A stretch of DNA of 64,000 nt from the NCBI RefSeq assembly GCF_003971195.1, contig NZ_CP034593.1, positions 2,728,001 through 2,792,000 on the forward strand, in the 5' to 3' direction. The notes under the pieces are model-generated. The model ran no database searches, was not told where the DNA came from, and saw nothing but the letters and a program-made list of their open reading frames with translations. The DNA comes from Flaviflexus ciconiae. GTDB taxonomy: Bacteria > Actinomycetota > Actinomycetes > Actinomycetales > Actinomycetaceae. The position numbers and the translations under genes were made by a program. This document shows, one piece after another, positions 19,116-28,932 of the stretch. The number at the start of each line of letters is the position of its first letter. Positions within the stretch are counted from its first letter, which is position 1.

Positions 19116-19979
19116 GTGTCGTTTGAACCGAGGCTCATGGCCGTTCACGCCCACCCCGATGACGAATCGTCAAAGGGTGCCGCAACAATGGCCCATTACG
19201 CCACTCTTGGCAGGGTGCGTGTCGTGACCTGTACGGGTGGCGAGCGAGGCTCCATACTCAACCCCCGCCTTGTGGGCCGTGCCGATATCGAAGAGAACAT
19301 GCACGAAGTGCGTGTCCAGGAAATGGCGAATGCTGCCGAAGCCCTTGGCGTCGAGCATCACTGGCTCGGCTTTATTGATTCGGGATTGCCCGAGGGTGAC
19401 CCGCTTCCGCCGCTTCCCGAAGGTTCGTTTGCCACCGTTCCGATTGAGGAACCGATCGAGCGCCTTGTTGCCCAGATCCGGGAATTCCGCCCCCAGGTTC
19501 TTACCACGTACAACGAGCTCGGCGGATATCCGCACCCGGACCACATTCGTACACACGAGATCTCAATCGCTGCTGTCAAGGCCGCGGCCGATCCTGAGCA
19601 GTTCCCGGAAGCTGGGGAGCCCTGGACAGTGTCCAAGGTCTACTACGACGTGGGGTTCAACCCTGAGCGGTTCAAGACGTTGCACGAAACGCTTGAGAGT
19701 GCCGGAATTGAGTCGCCGTACCGGGGCTGGCTGGATCGCCGGGGCCGGGCCCCGATGAGACGAGTGGATGCTCGTATCGAGATCGCCAAATACTTCCCCC
19801 AGCGCGATAGGGCGCTCCTTGCTCACGCCACCCAGATTGATCCTGAGGGGATGTTCATGGCGGTGCCGCGCGACATTGAAGCTGAAGTGTGGCCCTGGGA
19901 AGAGTTCGAGCTCGCCCACTCTGAGGTGGGTATGCCAGACGGGATCGAAACCGATCTGTTTGCAAGGATCGAGGAGTAA
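19116..19979 (+). CDS. mca: Mycothiol S-conjugate amidase
   Basis: Zinc hydrolase of the PIG-L/LmbE fold that cleaves mycothiol conjugates, releasing a mercapturic acid for export and so detoxifying electrophiles. The 287-residue protein has the metal motif VHAHPDDESSKGAATMAHYA, TCTGGERGSILNP, the loop TTYNELGGYPHPDHIRTHE with the third ligand, and the C-terminal HATQIDPEGMF. These set Mca apart from MshB. GTG at 19116 has TTGGAGG upstream. Presence of this gene implies that the cell makes mycothiol, although no mycothiol synthesis gene is in the window. The stop overlaps the start of the next small gene. Confidence 0.93.
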   Translation: MSFEPRLMAVHAHPDDESSKGAATMAHYATLGRVRVVTCTGGERGSILNPRLVGRADIEENMHEVRVQEMANAAEALGVEHHWLGFIDSGLPEGDPLPPLPEGSFATVPIEEPIERLVAQIREFRPQVLTTYNELGGYPHPDHIRTHEISIAAVKAAADPEQFPEAGEPWTVSKVYYDVGFNPERFKTLHETLESAGIESPYRGWLDRRGRAPMRRVDARIEIAKYFPQRDRALLAHATQIDPEGMFMAVPRDIEAEVWPWEEFELAHSEVGMPDGIETDLFARIEE

Positions 19980-20320
19980 TGCGCATCGACAGGCTCATTG
20001 AGCCCGAACCAACCAGCCCGGCAGATATTCCTACCGAACCGTGGGAAGCAACCCCGGGAGTTGAAGGCTTCCTTCTCGGGTTCTTCTTCATCGGAACTTT
20101 CCTCGCGTTCCTCATGTGGGCAATGAACCGTTCCCTGCGCCGTATCAAGCACAATGCGCAGAACGAAGATCGATCGGCGGCTCGCAACACCGAGGATTCA
20201 GCGGTGAAGAATGCAGCGAATGGCAGTTCTGCTCCGGATGCGACCAAGGAGCAGGATTCTGACAGTGTCGCCTCGAGCCCGTCCGGGACTGGAAATGGCA
20301 CTGAAAGCCCAACAGGTTAA
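19979..20320 (+). CDS. Small single-pass membrane protein downstream of mca
   Basis: Unrecognised protein of 113 residues. A short N-terminal part with LIEPEPTSP leads into one membrane helix (GFLLGFFFIGTFLAFLMWAM), a basic stretch (NRSLRRIKHN) and a long polar, low-complexity tail rich in Ser, Asp and Asn. The topology is therefore N-out, C-in. Its start overlaps the mca stop (TAATG), so it is probably co-translated, as similar small membrane proteins are after mca in other actinobacteria. No function can be given. Confidence 0.7.
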   Translation: MRIDRLIEPEPTSPADIPTEPWEATPGVEGFLLGFFFIGTFLAFLMWAMNRSLRRIKHNAQNEDRSAARNTEDSAVKNAANGSSAPDATKEQDSDSVASSPSGTGNGTESPTG

Positions 20321-20350
20321 CTGCGCCGGACGGTAACGAAACTACGACTG

Positions 20351-20394
20351 GTAGAGGGTGGGGCGGAGCCGTTGAGCTCCGCCCCACCCTCTAC
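20351..20394. terminator. Long terminator between convergent genes
   Basis: GTAGAGGGTGGGGCGGAGC and its exact complement form a 19-base perfect stem around CGTTGA. It lies between the mca unit and the convergent ppk2 gene. Confidence 0.88.
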
Positions 20395-20435
20395 TTGAAC
20401 GAGCTTTAATCGAGTTGCAGATAAACCCGAGTCAG

Positions 20436-21623
20436 CTAGTTCTTGGCGCCTTTACCCTTCTTCTTTTTCGACTTCTTATCCTTCTTCGACTTTTTGGACT
20501 TCTTGTCTTTCTTGGACTTCTTGGACTTGTTGTCCTTGTCTTGATCCTTGGCGCCTTTGCCGACACCGGTGGATGCGGCAGCCATCGTGCGGACGTTACT
20601 GAGCGCCTCGTCTTCCTCGGATTCTTCCACCGTCGGTGCCCTATCGCCATCATCGACAGTGGCGAGCTCCGCGACCTTCTCCTTGGTCTTCAGGTAGTCG
20701 CCGTGATCATCTTCGGCATCCGCCACCTGTTCGGCAACGGCCTGCTCGAGCTCGTCAACGATGTCCGGGTCAACGGTTTCAAAGAGACGCCGCTTTTGAA
20801 CATCGACGTGCCAGCGGGGCTTGGGCCACTGCGGATCAATGTCGATAAGGGCCTGCGTGAGAAGCTCCGTGACGGCGACGCGTGAGTACCATTTCTTGTC
20901 GGCCGGAACAACGTACCAGGGGGCGTAGTCGGTGGAGGTCAGGCGGAAAACGTCCTGGTAGGCCTCCTGATAGTCGTCCCACTCTGCGCGAGTATCAAGG
21001 TCGCCAGGATTGTGCTTCCACCTCTTGTCGGGACGTTCGATCCGCTCAAGTATCCGGCCAGCCTGCTCTTCCTTGGAGCACATGAGGGCAACCTTGATGA
21101 TTGTTGTTCCAGAGTCGACAATTTTCTGCTCGAACCTGTTGATCTCGTCGTAACGCTTGCGCCACACTTCTTCCTCAACGAGCTCGTCGACACGAGCCAC
21201 GAGAACATCCTCGTAGTGCGAACGGTCGAAGACACCGATTTTGCCGGGCTCGGGTAGTTCCCTTCGGACCCGCCACAGGTAATGGTGGGAGAGCTCTTCT
21301 TTGGTGGGTACTCCAAACGACGCCATGGCGACACCCTGCGGGTCAACCATGCCCATGACGTGGCGAACAATTCCGCCCTTCCCGGCGGTGTCGAGGCCCT
21401 GGATCACAAGAAGAACGGATTCTTTGGCGCCATGCTTGCCGGCCGCAAAGAGCCGCTCCTGGAGTTCGTTGAGCAGCTCCGCGCGCTCCTCCATGCGGTC
21501 CTTCCCATCATCCTTGTCGCCGTCGAACCCGGGCGTGCTTGACCGGTCAAGACCAGCAAGATCAAAGTTGGCACCCGCTCGCAGTGCCAGATGGGGTGCG
21601 GTTTCCCAAAGCTTCTTACTCAT
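20436..21623 (-). CDS. Polyphosphate kinase 2 family protein with Lys-rich tail
   Basis: Enzyme that uses polyphosphate to phosphorylate nucleotides (PPK2). The core of about 280 residues has the Walker A-like LLVIQGLDTAGKGGIVRHVMG, FGVPTKEEL-HHYLWR, GKIGVFDRSHYEDVLVARV, and the lid KRWKHNPGD. This is followed by an acidic stretch and a C-terminal tail of about 45 residues made almost only of Lys, Ser, Asp and Gly in repeats such as KKSKKDKKSK. The tail is not part of the enzyme and may bind polyphosphate or nucleic acid. GGAGG lies five bases before the ATG at 21623. Class I versus II or III (ADP or AMP preference) cannot be settled by eye. Confidence 0.92.
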   Translation of the reverse strand: MSKKLWETAPHLALRAGANFDLAGLDRSSTPGFDGDKDDGKDRMEERAELLNELQERLFAAGKHGAKESVLLVIQGLDTAGKGGIVRHVMGMVDPQGVAMASFGVPTKEELSHHYLWRVRRELPEPGKIGVFDRSHYEDVLVARVDELVEEEVWRKRYDEINRFEQKIVDSGTTIIKVALMCSKEEQAGRILERIERPDKRWKHNPGDLDTRAEWDDYQEAYQDVFRLTSTDYAPWYVVPADKKWYSRVAVTELLTQALIDIDPQWPKPRWHVDVQKRRLFETVDPDIVDELEQAVAEQVADAEDDHGDYLKTKEKVAELATVDDGDRAPTVEESEEDEALSNVRTMAAASTGVGKGAKDQDKDNKSKKSKKDKKSKKSKKDKKSKKKKGKGAKN

Positions 21624-21777
21624 GTCATCCTCCGTGATGTGGGACATAATTAGGATTTTCCGAGTCTATCGGACGAGTAAGCGCAAGGGAGAGCTCGCGG
21701 CATGACAAGGAGCCACTGGCGTAGAGAACCGAGCAGTGTTCGGCGTTGAGACGTGGGGTGCTTGGTAGAGAAAAACC

Positions 21778-21810
21778 TGTCCCGCCGACAAGGAGCTAGC
21801 CGGCGGGACA
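21778..21810 (-). terminator. Terminator of the hemolysin III gene
   Basis: TGTCCCGCCG and CGGCGGGACA form a perfect 10-base stem, 35 bases beyond the stop codon at 21845. Confidence 0.65.
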
Positions 21811-21844
21811 GAGTATGTGGCAGCGCGTGCGCGCTGATTATTCG

Positions 21845-22558
21845 TTAGGAGACGGCGTATGCGAGGGCAATGGCAACAGCATGGCACGCGTAGGCAAGCA
21901 CCGTGCACAGGTGGAAGAACTCGTGGAAACCAAAGTGGCGTGGCCACGGGTTCGGCCACTTGGTCGCATAGAAGACGGCACCGACCGTGTAGACGACACC
22001 GCCAGCAATGATAAGAAGAACGATTGCGGGGGTCCCTGCCTGCCAAATCTCCGGCAGGTACCAGATCGCCACCCAGCCCACGGCAATGTAGAGAAGCACG
22101 TAGAGCCAGCGGGGGAAGTCCACCCACGACATGTGCATGATCGAGCCAATGATGGCTCCACCCCACACGAGGCTCAGGCAGGTAACGAGGGAGCTCCCTT
22201 CGAGAAGCGAGATCGTAATCGGCGTATAGGTTCCGGCGATCAGAACAAAGATGTTGGCGTGGTCGATCTTCCGCAGGATCGCCAGGGCCTTTGGGGACCA
22301 GTTGCCCAGGTGATAGAGGGCGGAGAACCCGAACAGGACGAGTGAGGCAATGAGGAATACCACGGCACCGATAACTTCGGCGGCGGACTCCGCAAACACA
22401 ATGAGGACAACGCAGAAGGCAACAGCAAGGGGTGTGGCAACGAGGTGAAGAACACCGCGGGCAGCCGGCTTACCGGACTGCTGGCGTAACTCCCGGTAGC
22501 TGGGCCGCTCCGAAGATGTCTCGGGCTCGTGAGGGGGTACGTGATCAACCGACGTCAT
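21845..22558 (-). CDS. Hemolysin III family (PAQR/YqfA-like) membrane protein
   Basis: Seven-helix membrane protein of 237 residues. It carries the PAQR/HlyIII signatures FGFSALYHLG, RKIDHANIFVLIAGTYTPI and the C-terminal FHEFFHLCTVLAYACH, whose Ser, Asp and His residues form the predicted zinc site. Bacterial members are of unclear function despite the name; zinc-dependent amide hydrolysis is suspected from eukaryotic relatives. The N-terminal 35 residues are polar. It diverges from the uppS gene with only about 65 bases between the starts, so the promoters overlap. This pairing is common in actinobacteria. Confidence 0.9.
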   Translation of the reverse strand: MTSVDHVPPHEPETSSERPSYRELRQQSGKPAARGVLHLVATPLAVAFCVVLIVFAESAAEVIGAVVFLIASLVLFGFSALYHLGNWSPKALAILRKIDHANIFVLIAGTYTPITISLLEGSSLVTCLSLVWGGAIIGSIMHMSWVDFPRWLYVLLYIAVGWVAIWYLPEIWQAGTPAIVLLIIAGGVVYTVGAVFYATKWPNPWPRHFGFHEFFHLCTVLAYACHAVAIALAYAVS

Positions 22559-22623
22559 AACCTAAGCCTAACCTCATGAAGGCACGGTAACCTATGAATA
22601 GTTTCCGAAGGGAGCCGGCACAG

Positions 22624-23397
22624 GTGTCAGTTAAGGACTCAATTAAAGACATTCTCTATTCTGTCTACGAACAGAGGGTGTCCCATTCGCTTGAACGGAA
22701 CCGGCTGCCTCGCCACGTCGGCGTGATTCTTGACGGCAATCGCCGCTGGGCAAAAACCATTGGTGCGTCCGCTGCGCACGGCCACCGCAAGGGTGCCGAC
22801 AAGATCAGCGAATTCCTCAGCTGGTGCGACGAGGCAGGGATCGAACTCGTCACCCTCTGGCTCCTGTCAACGGAAAACATGAAGCGAGATGCCAAAGAAA
22901 TCGATGACCTTGTTGAGATCATCGTCTCCACCGTCGAGTCTCTCGCGCACGTCGGCCACTGGAGACTACACCACGTGGGTGACCTCAAGGTCCTGAGTGA
23001 GGAACACCAGGAGCGTCTCGTCACCGCAATCGAATCAACGACCGACAGCAATGGTGCCCTCGTCAATGTTGCGGTGGGGTATGGCGGGAGGAGTGAGATC
23101 ACCGAAGCCGTCAGGGAATTCATCCTCACGAAAGCCGAGGAAGGCCTCGAACCTGAACAGATCGCTGCCGCCGTCTCCGATGAGGAGATCGAAGCACACC
23201 TCTACACCCGTGGACAGCCCGACCCCGACCTGGTCATCAGAACATCCGGCGAACAGCGTCTATCGGGCTTCATGCCCTGGCAAACCGTCCACTCCGAATA
23301 TTACTTCTGCGAAGCCTACTGGCCGGATTTCCGCAGGACAGACTTCCTCCGTGCACTTCGCGACTACGAAGCACGCGACCGCAGACGCGGCAAGTAA
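22624..23397 (+). CDS. Z-isoprenyl diphosphate synthase (UppS family)
   Basis: Cis-prenyltransferase that extends allylic diphosphates with isopentenyl diphosphate to make the lipid carrier for cell-wall synthesis or its short precursor. The 257-residue protein has PRHVGVILDGNRRWAK with the catalytic Asp, SWCDEAGIELVTLWLLSTEN, NVAVGYGGRSEI and DLVIRTSGEQRLSGFMPWQ. These are all five conserved regions. The FMPWQ form resembles the mycobacterial short-chain Z-farnesyl synthase (Rv1086 type) more than the decaprenyl enzyme, but chain length is inference. GTG at 22624 with AAGGGAG nine bases upstream is preferred over the ATG at 22594. Confidence 0.9.
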   Translation: MSVKDSIKDILYSVYEQRVSHSLERNRLPRHVGVILDGNRRWAKTIGASAAHGHRKGADKISEFLSWCDEAGIELVTLWLLSTENMKRDAKEIDDLVEIIVSTVESLAHVGHWRLHHVGDLKVLSEEHQERLVTAIESTTDSNGALVNVAVGYGGRSEITEAVREFILTKAEEGLEPEQIAAAVSDEEIEAHLYTRGQPDPDLVIRTSGEQRLSGFMPWQTVHSEYYFCEAYWPDFRRTDFLRALRDYEARDRRRGK

Positions 23398-23598
23398 CCC
23401 CGTACGCGGCGGTGAATAGCACCATATACGGCGGTCAATAACCACCGACATGACGTGACCAGTAGCCCGTCGTATTAGCGGGGGGACTGCGCTCGCGGTC
23501 GTTAGCTCCGTGACCGGGCGCCGCGTTCCTGCCTGCCCGGCAGCTGATGACTCGTCACTCAGGCTATGAGTAACTCTGTACCGGCGCCGCTCTAATAG

Positions 23599-23637
23599 CT
23601 TTCCCCGCCGGGCAGAGATGAACCGAGGCGGGGAAAG
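23599..23637 (-). terminator. Terminator of the xseA-xseB-pfkB unit
   Basis: CTTTCCCCGCC and GGCGGGGAAAG form a perfect 11-base stem around a 17-base loop, about 35 bases beyond the pfkB stop. Confidence 0.65.
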
Positions 23638-23672
23638 GCTGAGAAGGTAGACCGGAGCTATCCGGGAGGGCC

Positions 23673-24629
23673 CTAGACGTCGACGATCGAGTAGGACGAG
23701 ACGAAGTCGAGAAGCTCGTCCCGCGTTGGTGCGACAGCTCCGCGGCGGCTGACAGCGATAGCGCCACCGGCGTTCGCATAGCCCGCAATTGTCTTGAGCT
23801 GGCGTTCTGACAGCAACCGCCTGGATTCGGCTGAGCCCGCTCCGAGCATGCTGGTCCGACCCAGAGCATCGATAAGGGCCGACATGAAAGCATCGCCTGC
23901 CCCAACCTTGTCCACGGCCTTAACCCTCGAGGCAGAAGATCTGATCCGGAGGTTCTCGGTAGCGAGAATGGCTCCATCCTTACCGCCGGTGATGGCAACA
24001 AGCTGGGGGCCCATATTCAGCCATTTTGTGATCACCGCCTGCTCGGAGAGTCCCGGATACAGGCCGGTAATGTCAGCCCGGGAAGCCTTGACAACGTCGG
24101 ACAGTCCAATGAACTCTTCGGTACGCGTAAGAACCTCGTCGTGGGGGCCCATGGATTCGCGGTAGTTCGGGTCATACGAGATCGTGGAGACCGCCGACAG
24201 CGCGTTGATCCAAGCCTTGATGGCTTCGGGCGCAAGATGAACTGCGAGCGAGCCGGTGTGGAGGATGTTGGGTGAGACCTTGACGAGCTCCGCTGCTTCC
24301 TCCGTGCCGCCCTGGGGCGGCGTGGGCGGGGTGAAGTGCAGATCGAATTCGTAGGTGGGGGAGCCATCCTCCGCGATCGTGGGGTAGGCAACGGATGTTG
24401 GGTTTGTGCTTCTGCTTCCGGGCCACAGTTTCGTCTTTGATGCTGCGAGAGTGGATGCAAGCAATTCGGCGCGGTCGCCGCTACCGAGATCGGTTGCCAG
24501 ATAGGCCCTTCGGCCAAGCATGCCGAGCCCGCGGGCCACGTTGTACGGTGCACCGCCGGGGAGTTCAACAACCCCTTCCTCAGTTGTGAAAACGTCGACG
24601 AGAGATTCGCCAACAACCAAGCACGTCAT
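23673..24629 (-). CDS. PfkB-family carbohydrate kinase (fructokinase-like)
   Basis: Cytosolic sugar kinase of 318 residues. The N-terminus CLVVGESLVDVF and ELPGGAPYNVARGLGMLGR are the PfkB sugar-binding region. Near the C-terminus KAVDKVGAGDAFMSALIDAL is the second PfkB signature, with the catalytic Asp and the anion hole. The pattern with GGAPYNVA resembles fructokinases, but the sugar is not certain. Its ATG overlaps the stop of xseB (ATGA), so it is the third gene of an xseA-xseB-pfkB unit. No sugar transporter lies nearby. Confidence 0.88.
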   Translation of the reverse strand: MTCLVVGESLVDVFTTEEGVVELPGGAPYNVARGLGMLGRRAYLATDLGSGDRAELLASTLAASKTKLWPGSRSTNPTSVAYPTIAEDGSPTYEFDLHFTPPTPPQGGTEEAAELVKVSPNILHTGSLAVHLAPEAIKAWINALSAVSTISYDPNYRESMGPHDEVLTRTEEFIGLSDVVKASRADITGLYPGLSEQAVITKWLNMGPQLVAITGGKDGAILATENLRIRSSASRVKAVDKVGAGDAFMSALIDALGRTSMLGAGSAESRRLLSERQLKTIAGYANAGGAIAVSRRGAVAPTRDELLDFVSSYSIVDV

Positions 24630-24880
24630 TCCTCATCTTCCTCTGCTGAGTCAGCCGGGACGCTCTTACCAACCTGAGCGGCCTGAAGGCGCGCCCGCGC
24701 CCCATCAAGCCACTGCTGGCAGCGTCTGGCGAGGGCCTCGCCCCGCTCCCAGGCCGTAATCGATTCCTCGAGCGAACCGGTTCCCTGTTCGAGCCGCGTC
24801 ACGATCTCAATGAGCTGCTGGCGAGCATCCTCATAGCTCAGTCCAGCAACGTCCTCATTAGACTTCTTCTCGGTCATCAC
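24626..24880 (-). CDS. xseB: Exodeoxyribonuclease VII small subunit
   Basis: Small helical subunit of exonuclease VII, which degrades single-stranded DNA. The 84-residue protein shows the XseB pattern LSYEDARQQLIEIVTRLEQGTGSLEESITAWERGEALARRCQ. It starts inside the 3' end of xseA with an overlap of about 20 bases, and AAGGAG lies before it. The acidic C-terminus is variable in the family. It is followed with an ATGA overlap by a PfkB kinase. Confidence 0.93.
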   Translation of the reverse strand: MMTEKKSNEDVAGLSYEDARQQLIEIVTRLEQGTGSLEESITAWERGEALARRCQQWLDGARARLQAAQVGKSVPADSAEEDEE

Positions 24881-26122
24881 CGCTCCTTTTCGCTATGACT
24901 TCGAGACCGAGACGACCCGAGGCCAACAGAGCCTCGAGCCGGTCGCCCGTCTCAACACTTTCGGTATCGCGCACCACCGCGTCCGGGGTGCGCAGGACCG
25001 CATATCCGCGGTCGAGAATGGACTGTGGTGACAGAGACCGAAGGTGCCTGCGTAGCGCGTCGAGCGCCGTGGCGGCATCGGTAATCTTCCTATCCATGAG
25101 TTCCGTCAGCCGTTCGGCGGCACGGTTGAGCTCATCTTCCCGCGTCTCAATGATTGATTGCGGATTCGCAAGAACCGGGCGGGTCATGATTGATTCCAGT
25201 TCGGACTGCGCAGTGGACAGTTGCCTATCGATTGCCATGCGGCCGCGACGCAGACCTTCCTGGAGGATCTTCCGTTCCTCCGCAACGTCGGGAACGATCC
25301 TTTTCGCGGCATCCGTCGGGGTGGATGCTCGATAGTCTGCAGCATCGTCAACGATGGGACGGTCACCCTCGTGACCGATTGCCGTGACAACGGGAGTGCG
25401 GGCAGCGACAACGGCGCGCACCAGCCCCTCATCGGAGAACGGCATGAGGTCCTCAACGGACCCGCCGCCGCGGGCAATGACAATAACGTCAACGCCTTCC
25501 ATAGCATCGAGCTCAGTCAGTGCTTCCCTGACCTGCCCAGGGCTCGATGGGCCCTGGACCTTTACCTCGCGGATCTCAAAGTCGACTTCGGGCCACCGTG
25601 CCTGAGCGTTGACGATGACGTCGTCCTTCGCCTTTGCGTTTGACCCACAAATAAGCCCGATACGCCTGGGCAGGAACGGGAGCGGAAGCTTCTTGTCGGA
25701 GAGAACAGACCCTCGCTCGCCAGCTTCTTCCGGAGCGCTTCGAGCCTCGCAAGGAGATCACCGACCCCGGCGAACCGGATCTCTGCGACCTGCAGGGACA
25801 GGGAGCCGTTGCCAACCCAGTAGTCGGGCTTCACCCGCAAAACAACCCGGGAGCCTTCCGCGAACTCGTCGGGAACAACGTTCGTCCACGCCTTGCAGTT
25901 AACAGAGACCTGCTCTTCAAGGTCACGGAGCGTAAAGAACTGCACGCGGGACGATCCACGTGGCGTGTACTGGAGGACTTCGCCCTCCACCCACATGGCA
26001 GACATCCGGGCAACGTACTCGGAAATTTTGGCTGAGAGCAGGGCAAGAGGCCACGGCCGGTCTGCAGTGGTTTCGGCAGCCAGCTGCGGCAAGTCAGATG
26101 GAATGACAACCTGCGAGCTCAT
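24858..26122 (-). CDS. xseA: Exodeoxyribonuclease VII large subunit, frameshifted
   Basis: Catalytic subunit of exonuclease VII. The N-terminal OB-fold part (26122 down to about 25700) reads ISEYVARMSAMWVEGEV, RVQFFTLRDLEEQVSVNC and VGDLLARLEALRKKLASEGLF. Then the frame shifts at about 25700, where one base is missing between SEGLFS and DKKLPLPFLPRRIG. The next frame gives IGLICGSNAKAKDD, IARGGGSVEDLMPFSDEGLVRAV and IGHEGDRP before the helical C-terminus that ends at 24858. Together the parts make a normal-length XseA of about 420 residues. The lesion is a one-base loss like others in the window and may be a sequencing error. Co-transcribed with xseB. Confidence 0.9.
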
Positions 26123-26324
26123 AACTAGTAGTTTCCCATGTCAAACAGGGAGATATTCAAATTTGGTCCCAGGCCACGTAACCAAAAGACGACAAAGTCG
26201 GACAGGAGTGAAAAGAGAAATTCTGGAATAACACTGATTAATGTGCGGATTCGGACAATTGAGCGGATTTCGGACCATGGCGAAGATCATGGCCGAAGGT
26301 CACATGCTCGCGTACCCTGGATGG

Positions 26325-27398
26325 GTGAGCACCTCCACTAATCCAACGTCGCTTGCCGGGATCTCCGCATTCCCCGGCGATGTTCCCTCGACGCCCAATG
26401 CGGAGGGCAAGAAGGTTCTGCTTGCTGCCCCACGTGGATATTGCGCCGGTGTTGACAGAGCGGTTGACGCTGTCGAGAAGGCACTCGAGCTGTACGGGGC
26501 CCCGGTCTATGTGCGCAAGGAGATCGTCCACAACAAGTTTGTTGTCGAAACTCTGAGCAAGCGCGGTGCGATCTTCGTAACGGAAACCGATGAGGTGCCC
26601 GAAGGTGCGCGCGTCGTCTTCTCGGCCCACGGTGTCTCGCCAGCCGTACACGCCGAAGCGGCCGTGCGTCAGCTCGACACGATCGATGCCACGTGCCCGC
26701 TGGTCACCAAGGTTCACAAGGAAGCGGTCCGTTTTGCGAACTCCGACTATGACATTCTCCTGATCGGCCACGACGGCCACGAAGAAGTTGAAGGTACGCA
26801 GGGAGAGGCTCCCGACCACATCCAGGTTGTCAACGGGCCGGAAGATGTCGACGCTGTTGAGGTGAGAGATCCAGACAGGGTGATCTGGCTGTCCCAGACC
26901 ACATTGTCTGTCGACGAGACGATGGAGACGGTGAACCTGCTTCGCAAGAAATTCCCGAACCTCCAGGACCCGCCGTCGGATGACATTTGCTACGCAACCC
27001 AGAACCGGCAGGGAGCCGTCAAGGAACTCAGCCCCAATGCCGATGTTGTCATCGTCGTTGGCTCCGCCAACTCCTCAAACTCCGTTCGTCTCGTCGAGGT
27101 AGCCCTCGAAGCCGGAGCCGGTGCCGCCTACCGCGTCGACAAGGCCGAGCAGGTTGACCTCGCCTGGCTGGAAGGCGCCTCCAACGTTGGCCTCACGTCG
27201 GGTGCTTCAGTTCCCGAGATCCTCGTCCGCGAGGTTCTCGAACTGCTCGCTGAGAATGGCTTCACCGATGTTGAGACTTTCAAGACCGCAACCGAGGACG
27301 TCTTCTTCACGTTGCCGAAGAACCTGCGTGCCGATCTCAAGGCCGCGGGCTACGAAGTGGACCGGCCCAAGAAGCCGCGTCCCGCCCGCCGCAAATAG
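26325..27398 (+). CDS. ispH: 4-hydroxy-3-methylbut-2-enyl diphosphate reductase
   Basis: Last enzyme of the MEP isoprenoid pathway, an iron-sulfur protein that makes IPP and DMAPP. The three cluster cysteines are in [24 protein letters not shown] and [21 protein letters not shown] and [15 protein letters not shown] complete the active site. The frame is open back to 26241, but GTG at 26325 gives the usual actinobacterial N-terminus (STSTNPT). A -10-like TACCCT ends a few bases before it, which suggests a leaderless message; ATG 26277 is the alternative. It supplies precursors for the prenyltransferase at 22.6 kb, although the two are not linked in one operon. Confidence 0.95.
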   Translation: MSTSTNPTSLAGISAFPGDVPSTPNAEGKKVLLAAPRGYCAGVDRAVDAVEKALELYGAPVYVRKEIVHNKFVVETLSKRGAIFVTETDEVPEGARVVFSAHGVSPAVHAEAAVRQLDTIDATCPLVTKVHKEAVRFANSDYDILLIGHDGHEEVEGTQGEAPDHIQVVNGPEDVDAVEVRDPDRVIWLSQTTLSVDETMETVNLLRKKFPNLQDPPSDDICYATQNRQGAVKELSPNADVVIVVGSANSSNSVRLVEVALEAGAGAAYRVDKAEQVDLAWLEGASNVGLTSGASVPEILVREVLELLAENGFTDVETFKTATEDVFFTLPKNLRADLKAAGYEVDRPKKPRPARRK

Positions 27399-27581
27399 CG
27401 ACCCTGCCCGGGGTCAGTACCCGAGCACGTCATCGGGCACGGGTCCAGTGTTTTGCCAAGGCGCTGGTGAACCACGCACAGATCGTAGATCGACGCGGGG
27501 CTCGGTGCTGTGCTGAGCACATGATTGAGCGCCTTCTAGCCTCTGCATTCAAAGGTTGAGGGCTCGATACTTTGCACTGGC

Positions 27582-28790
27582 TCAGGCACCCGCACGGTGG
27601 TCGAACGGCTCGTGCCGATCATCACCGAGGTCATCGTCACCAAGGAGTTCACTGCGGGTGATTAACCTGATCTGATCGGAGTCCTTATCGAGCTGCGAAA
27701 CCTCGAGATGGTCGGAGGGGAGCGACTCGAAGTTCCGTGCCGTGACCAGAAGCCTACTCTCAAGTGTGCCGATAGACCGGTTGTAGGCGGTGACCGTTCG
27801 GGAAAGGTTTGTGCCGAGCGTACTCAGGTGCTTGCTCAGGTCACCGAGCCGGTTCACGAGGTCCTTCCCGAGAGCGAGAACCTCGGAAGCTTCCTCGGTC
27901 ACCCGAGATGATGACCAGGTGGCGGCGACAGAACGTAGCAGTGCCAGGAGCGACGAGGGTGAGGTGAGTGCAATGCCAAGACGTGCCGCCTCATCCAAAA
28001 GATTCGGATTCGCATGAACCGCTTCCGATAGTAGCGACTCGGTAGGCATAAACATGATCGTAATCTTTGGGGAATGCTCAAACTGGCTGGGGTAGTCCCG
28101 CTTGGAAAGAGCAAGAACGTGGGCACGAACCGCCTTCGCATGATCCTGGAGTAGTCGTTTGCGTTCCTCGCGTTCCGCAGGATCATCGTCGGAAAGCTCC
28201 GCTGCCCTGAGGTAAGCGCTAAGGGGTACCTTCGCGTCGACCGCAATCGTGCCATCGCCCGGGAGATAGATCAGCATGTCGGGACGCCGGCGGGTGCCGT
28301 TAGATTCGATAGAGGCCTGTGTATCAAAGTGGACGTGCGGGAGCATCCCGGCTGAGGAGACGATCCGCTCGAGCTCGGCCTCACCCCACACGCCGCGTGC
28401 GCTCGTCGATGTCAGAGCGCTCCGGAGTGATGAGGTGACGTTGAGCAGATCTTTGGAGGCCTCGCTGGTTGTGCTGAGTTGCTGGCCAAGCCTACTTGCA
28501 GCAGCAACCTGAGCTTTCTCAAGTTGCCCCACCTTGGTTGACATGTCGGCCAGCCGTGCAGAGATAGGGGAGAAGGCCTGGAGAAGGTTCTGGTCGCGGC
28601 CCGCCCTGTCAATCAGGCCGTTGTTCTCCTCCTCGAGCCGCTCGGCACGTGCGGTGAGCTGGGCAATCGTCACCCGATCATCGGCTGAACGCGAGGATGT
28701 ACGGGCAGCGCCAATAAGGTAGCCAAGCCCAACCCCGAGCGCGAGAACGACGAGGATCAGAACAAGTAGAAGGGGAACCGAGATCTCCAT
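27582..28790 (-). CDS. rmuC: DNA recombination protein RmuC
   Basis: Membrane-anchored protein of the RmuC family, thought to limit inversion at repeats through a nuclease-like fold. The 402-residue protein has one N-terminal membrane helix (VPLLLVLILVVLALGVGLGYLIG). A coiled coil of about 100 residues follows, and then the RmuC core: GVWGEAELERIVSSAGM, RRPDMLIYLPGDGTIAVDAKVPL with PD-(D/E)xK-like residues, and KITIMFMPTESLLSEA. ATG 28790 is chosen because the upstream codons do not resemble the family. It is divergent from the Pr6Pr-family gene. Confidence 0.92.
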   Translation of the reverse strand: MEISVPLLLVLILVVLALGVGLGYLIGAARTSSRSADDRVTIAQLTARAERLEEENNGLIDRAGRDQNLLQAFSPISARLADMSTKVGQLEKAQVAAASRLGQQLSTTSEASKDLLNVTSSLRSALTSTSARGVWGEAELERIVSSAGMLPHVHFDTQASIESNGTRRRPDMLIYLPGDGTIAVDAKVPLSAYLRAAELSDDDPAEREERKRLLQDHAKAVRAHVLALSKRDYPSQFEHSPKITIMFMPTESLLSEAVHANPNLLDEAARLGIALTSPSSLLALLRSVAATWSSSRVTEEASEVLALGKDLVNRLGDLSKHLSTLGTNLSRTVTAYNRSIGTLESRLLVTARNFESLPSDHLEVSQLDKDSDQIRLITRSELLGDDDLGDDRHEPFDHRAGA

Positions 28791-28932
28791 GCACCCAACT
28801 GTGCCAAAGCCACCGGGCAGAACCGCGAGCAAAACTCCGAAAGGAGCGCGCCGTTAGTGCGGTGGTGCAGAGTAAATTCGCTGGGTTGTATGGCGTCAAG
28901 GTGGGTACGCTGGCAGGCGGGAAGGAAGAAGC

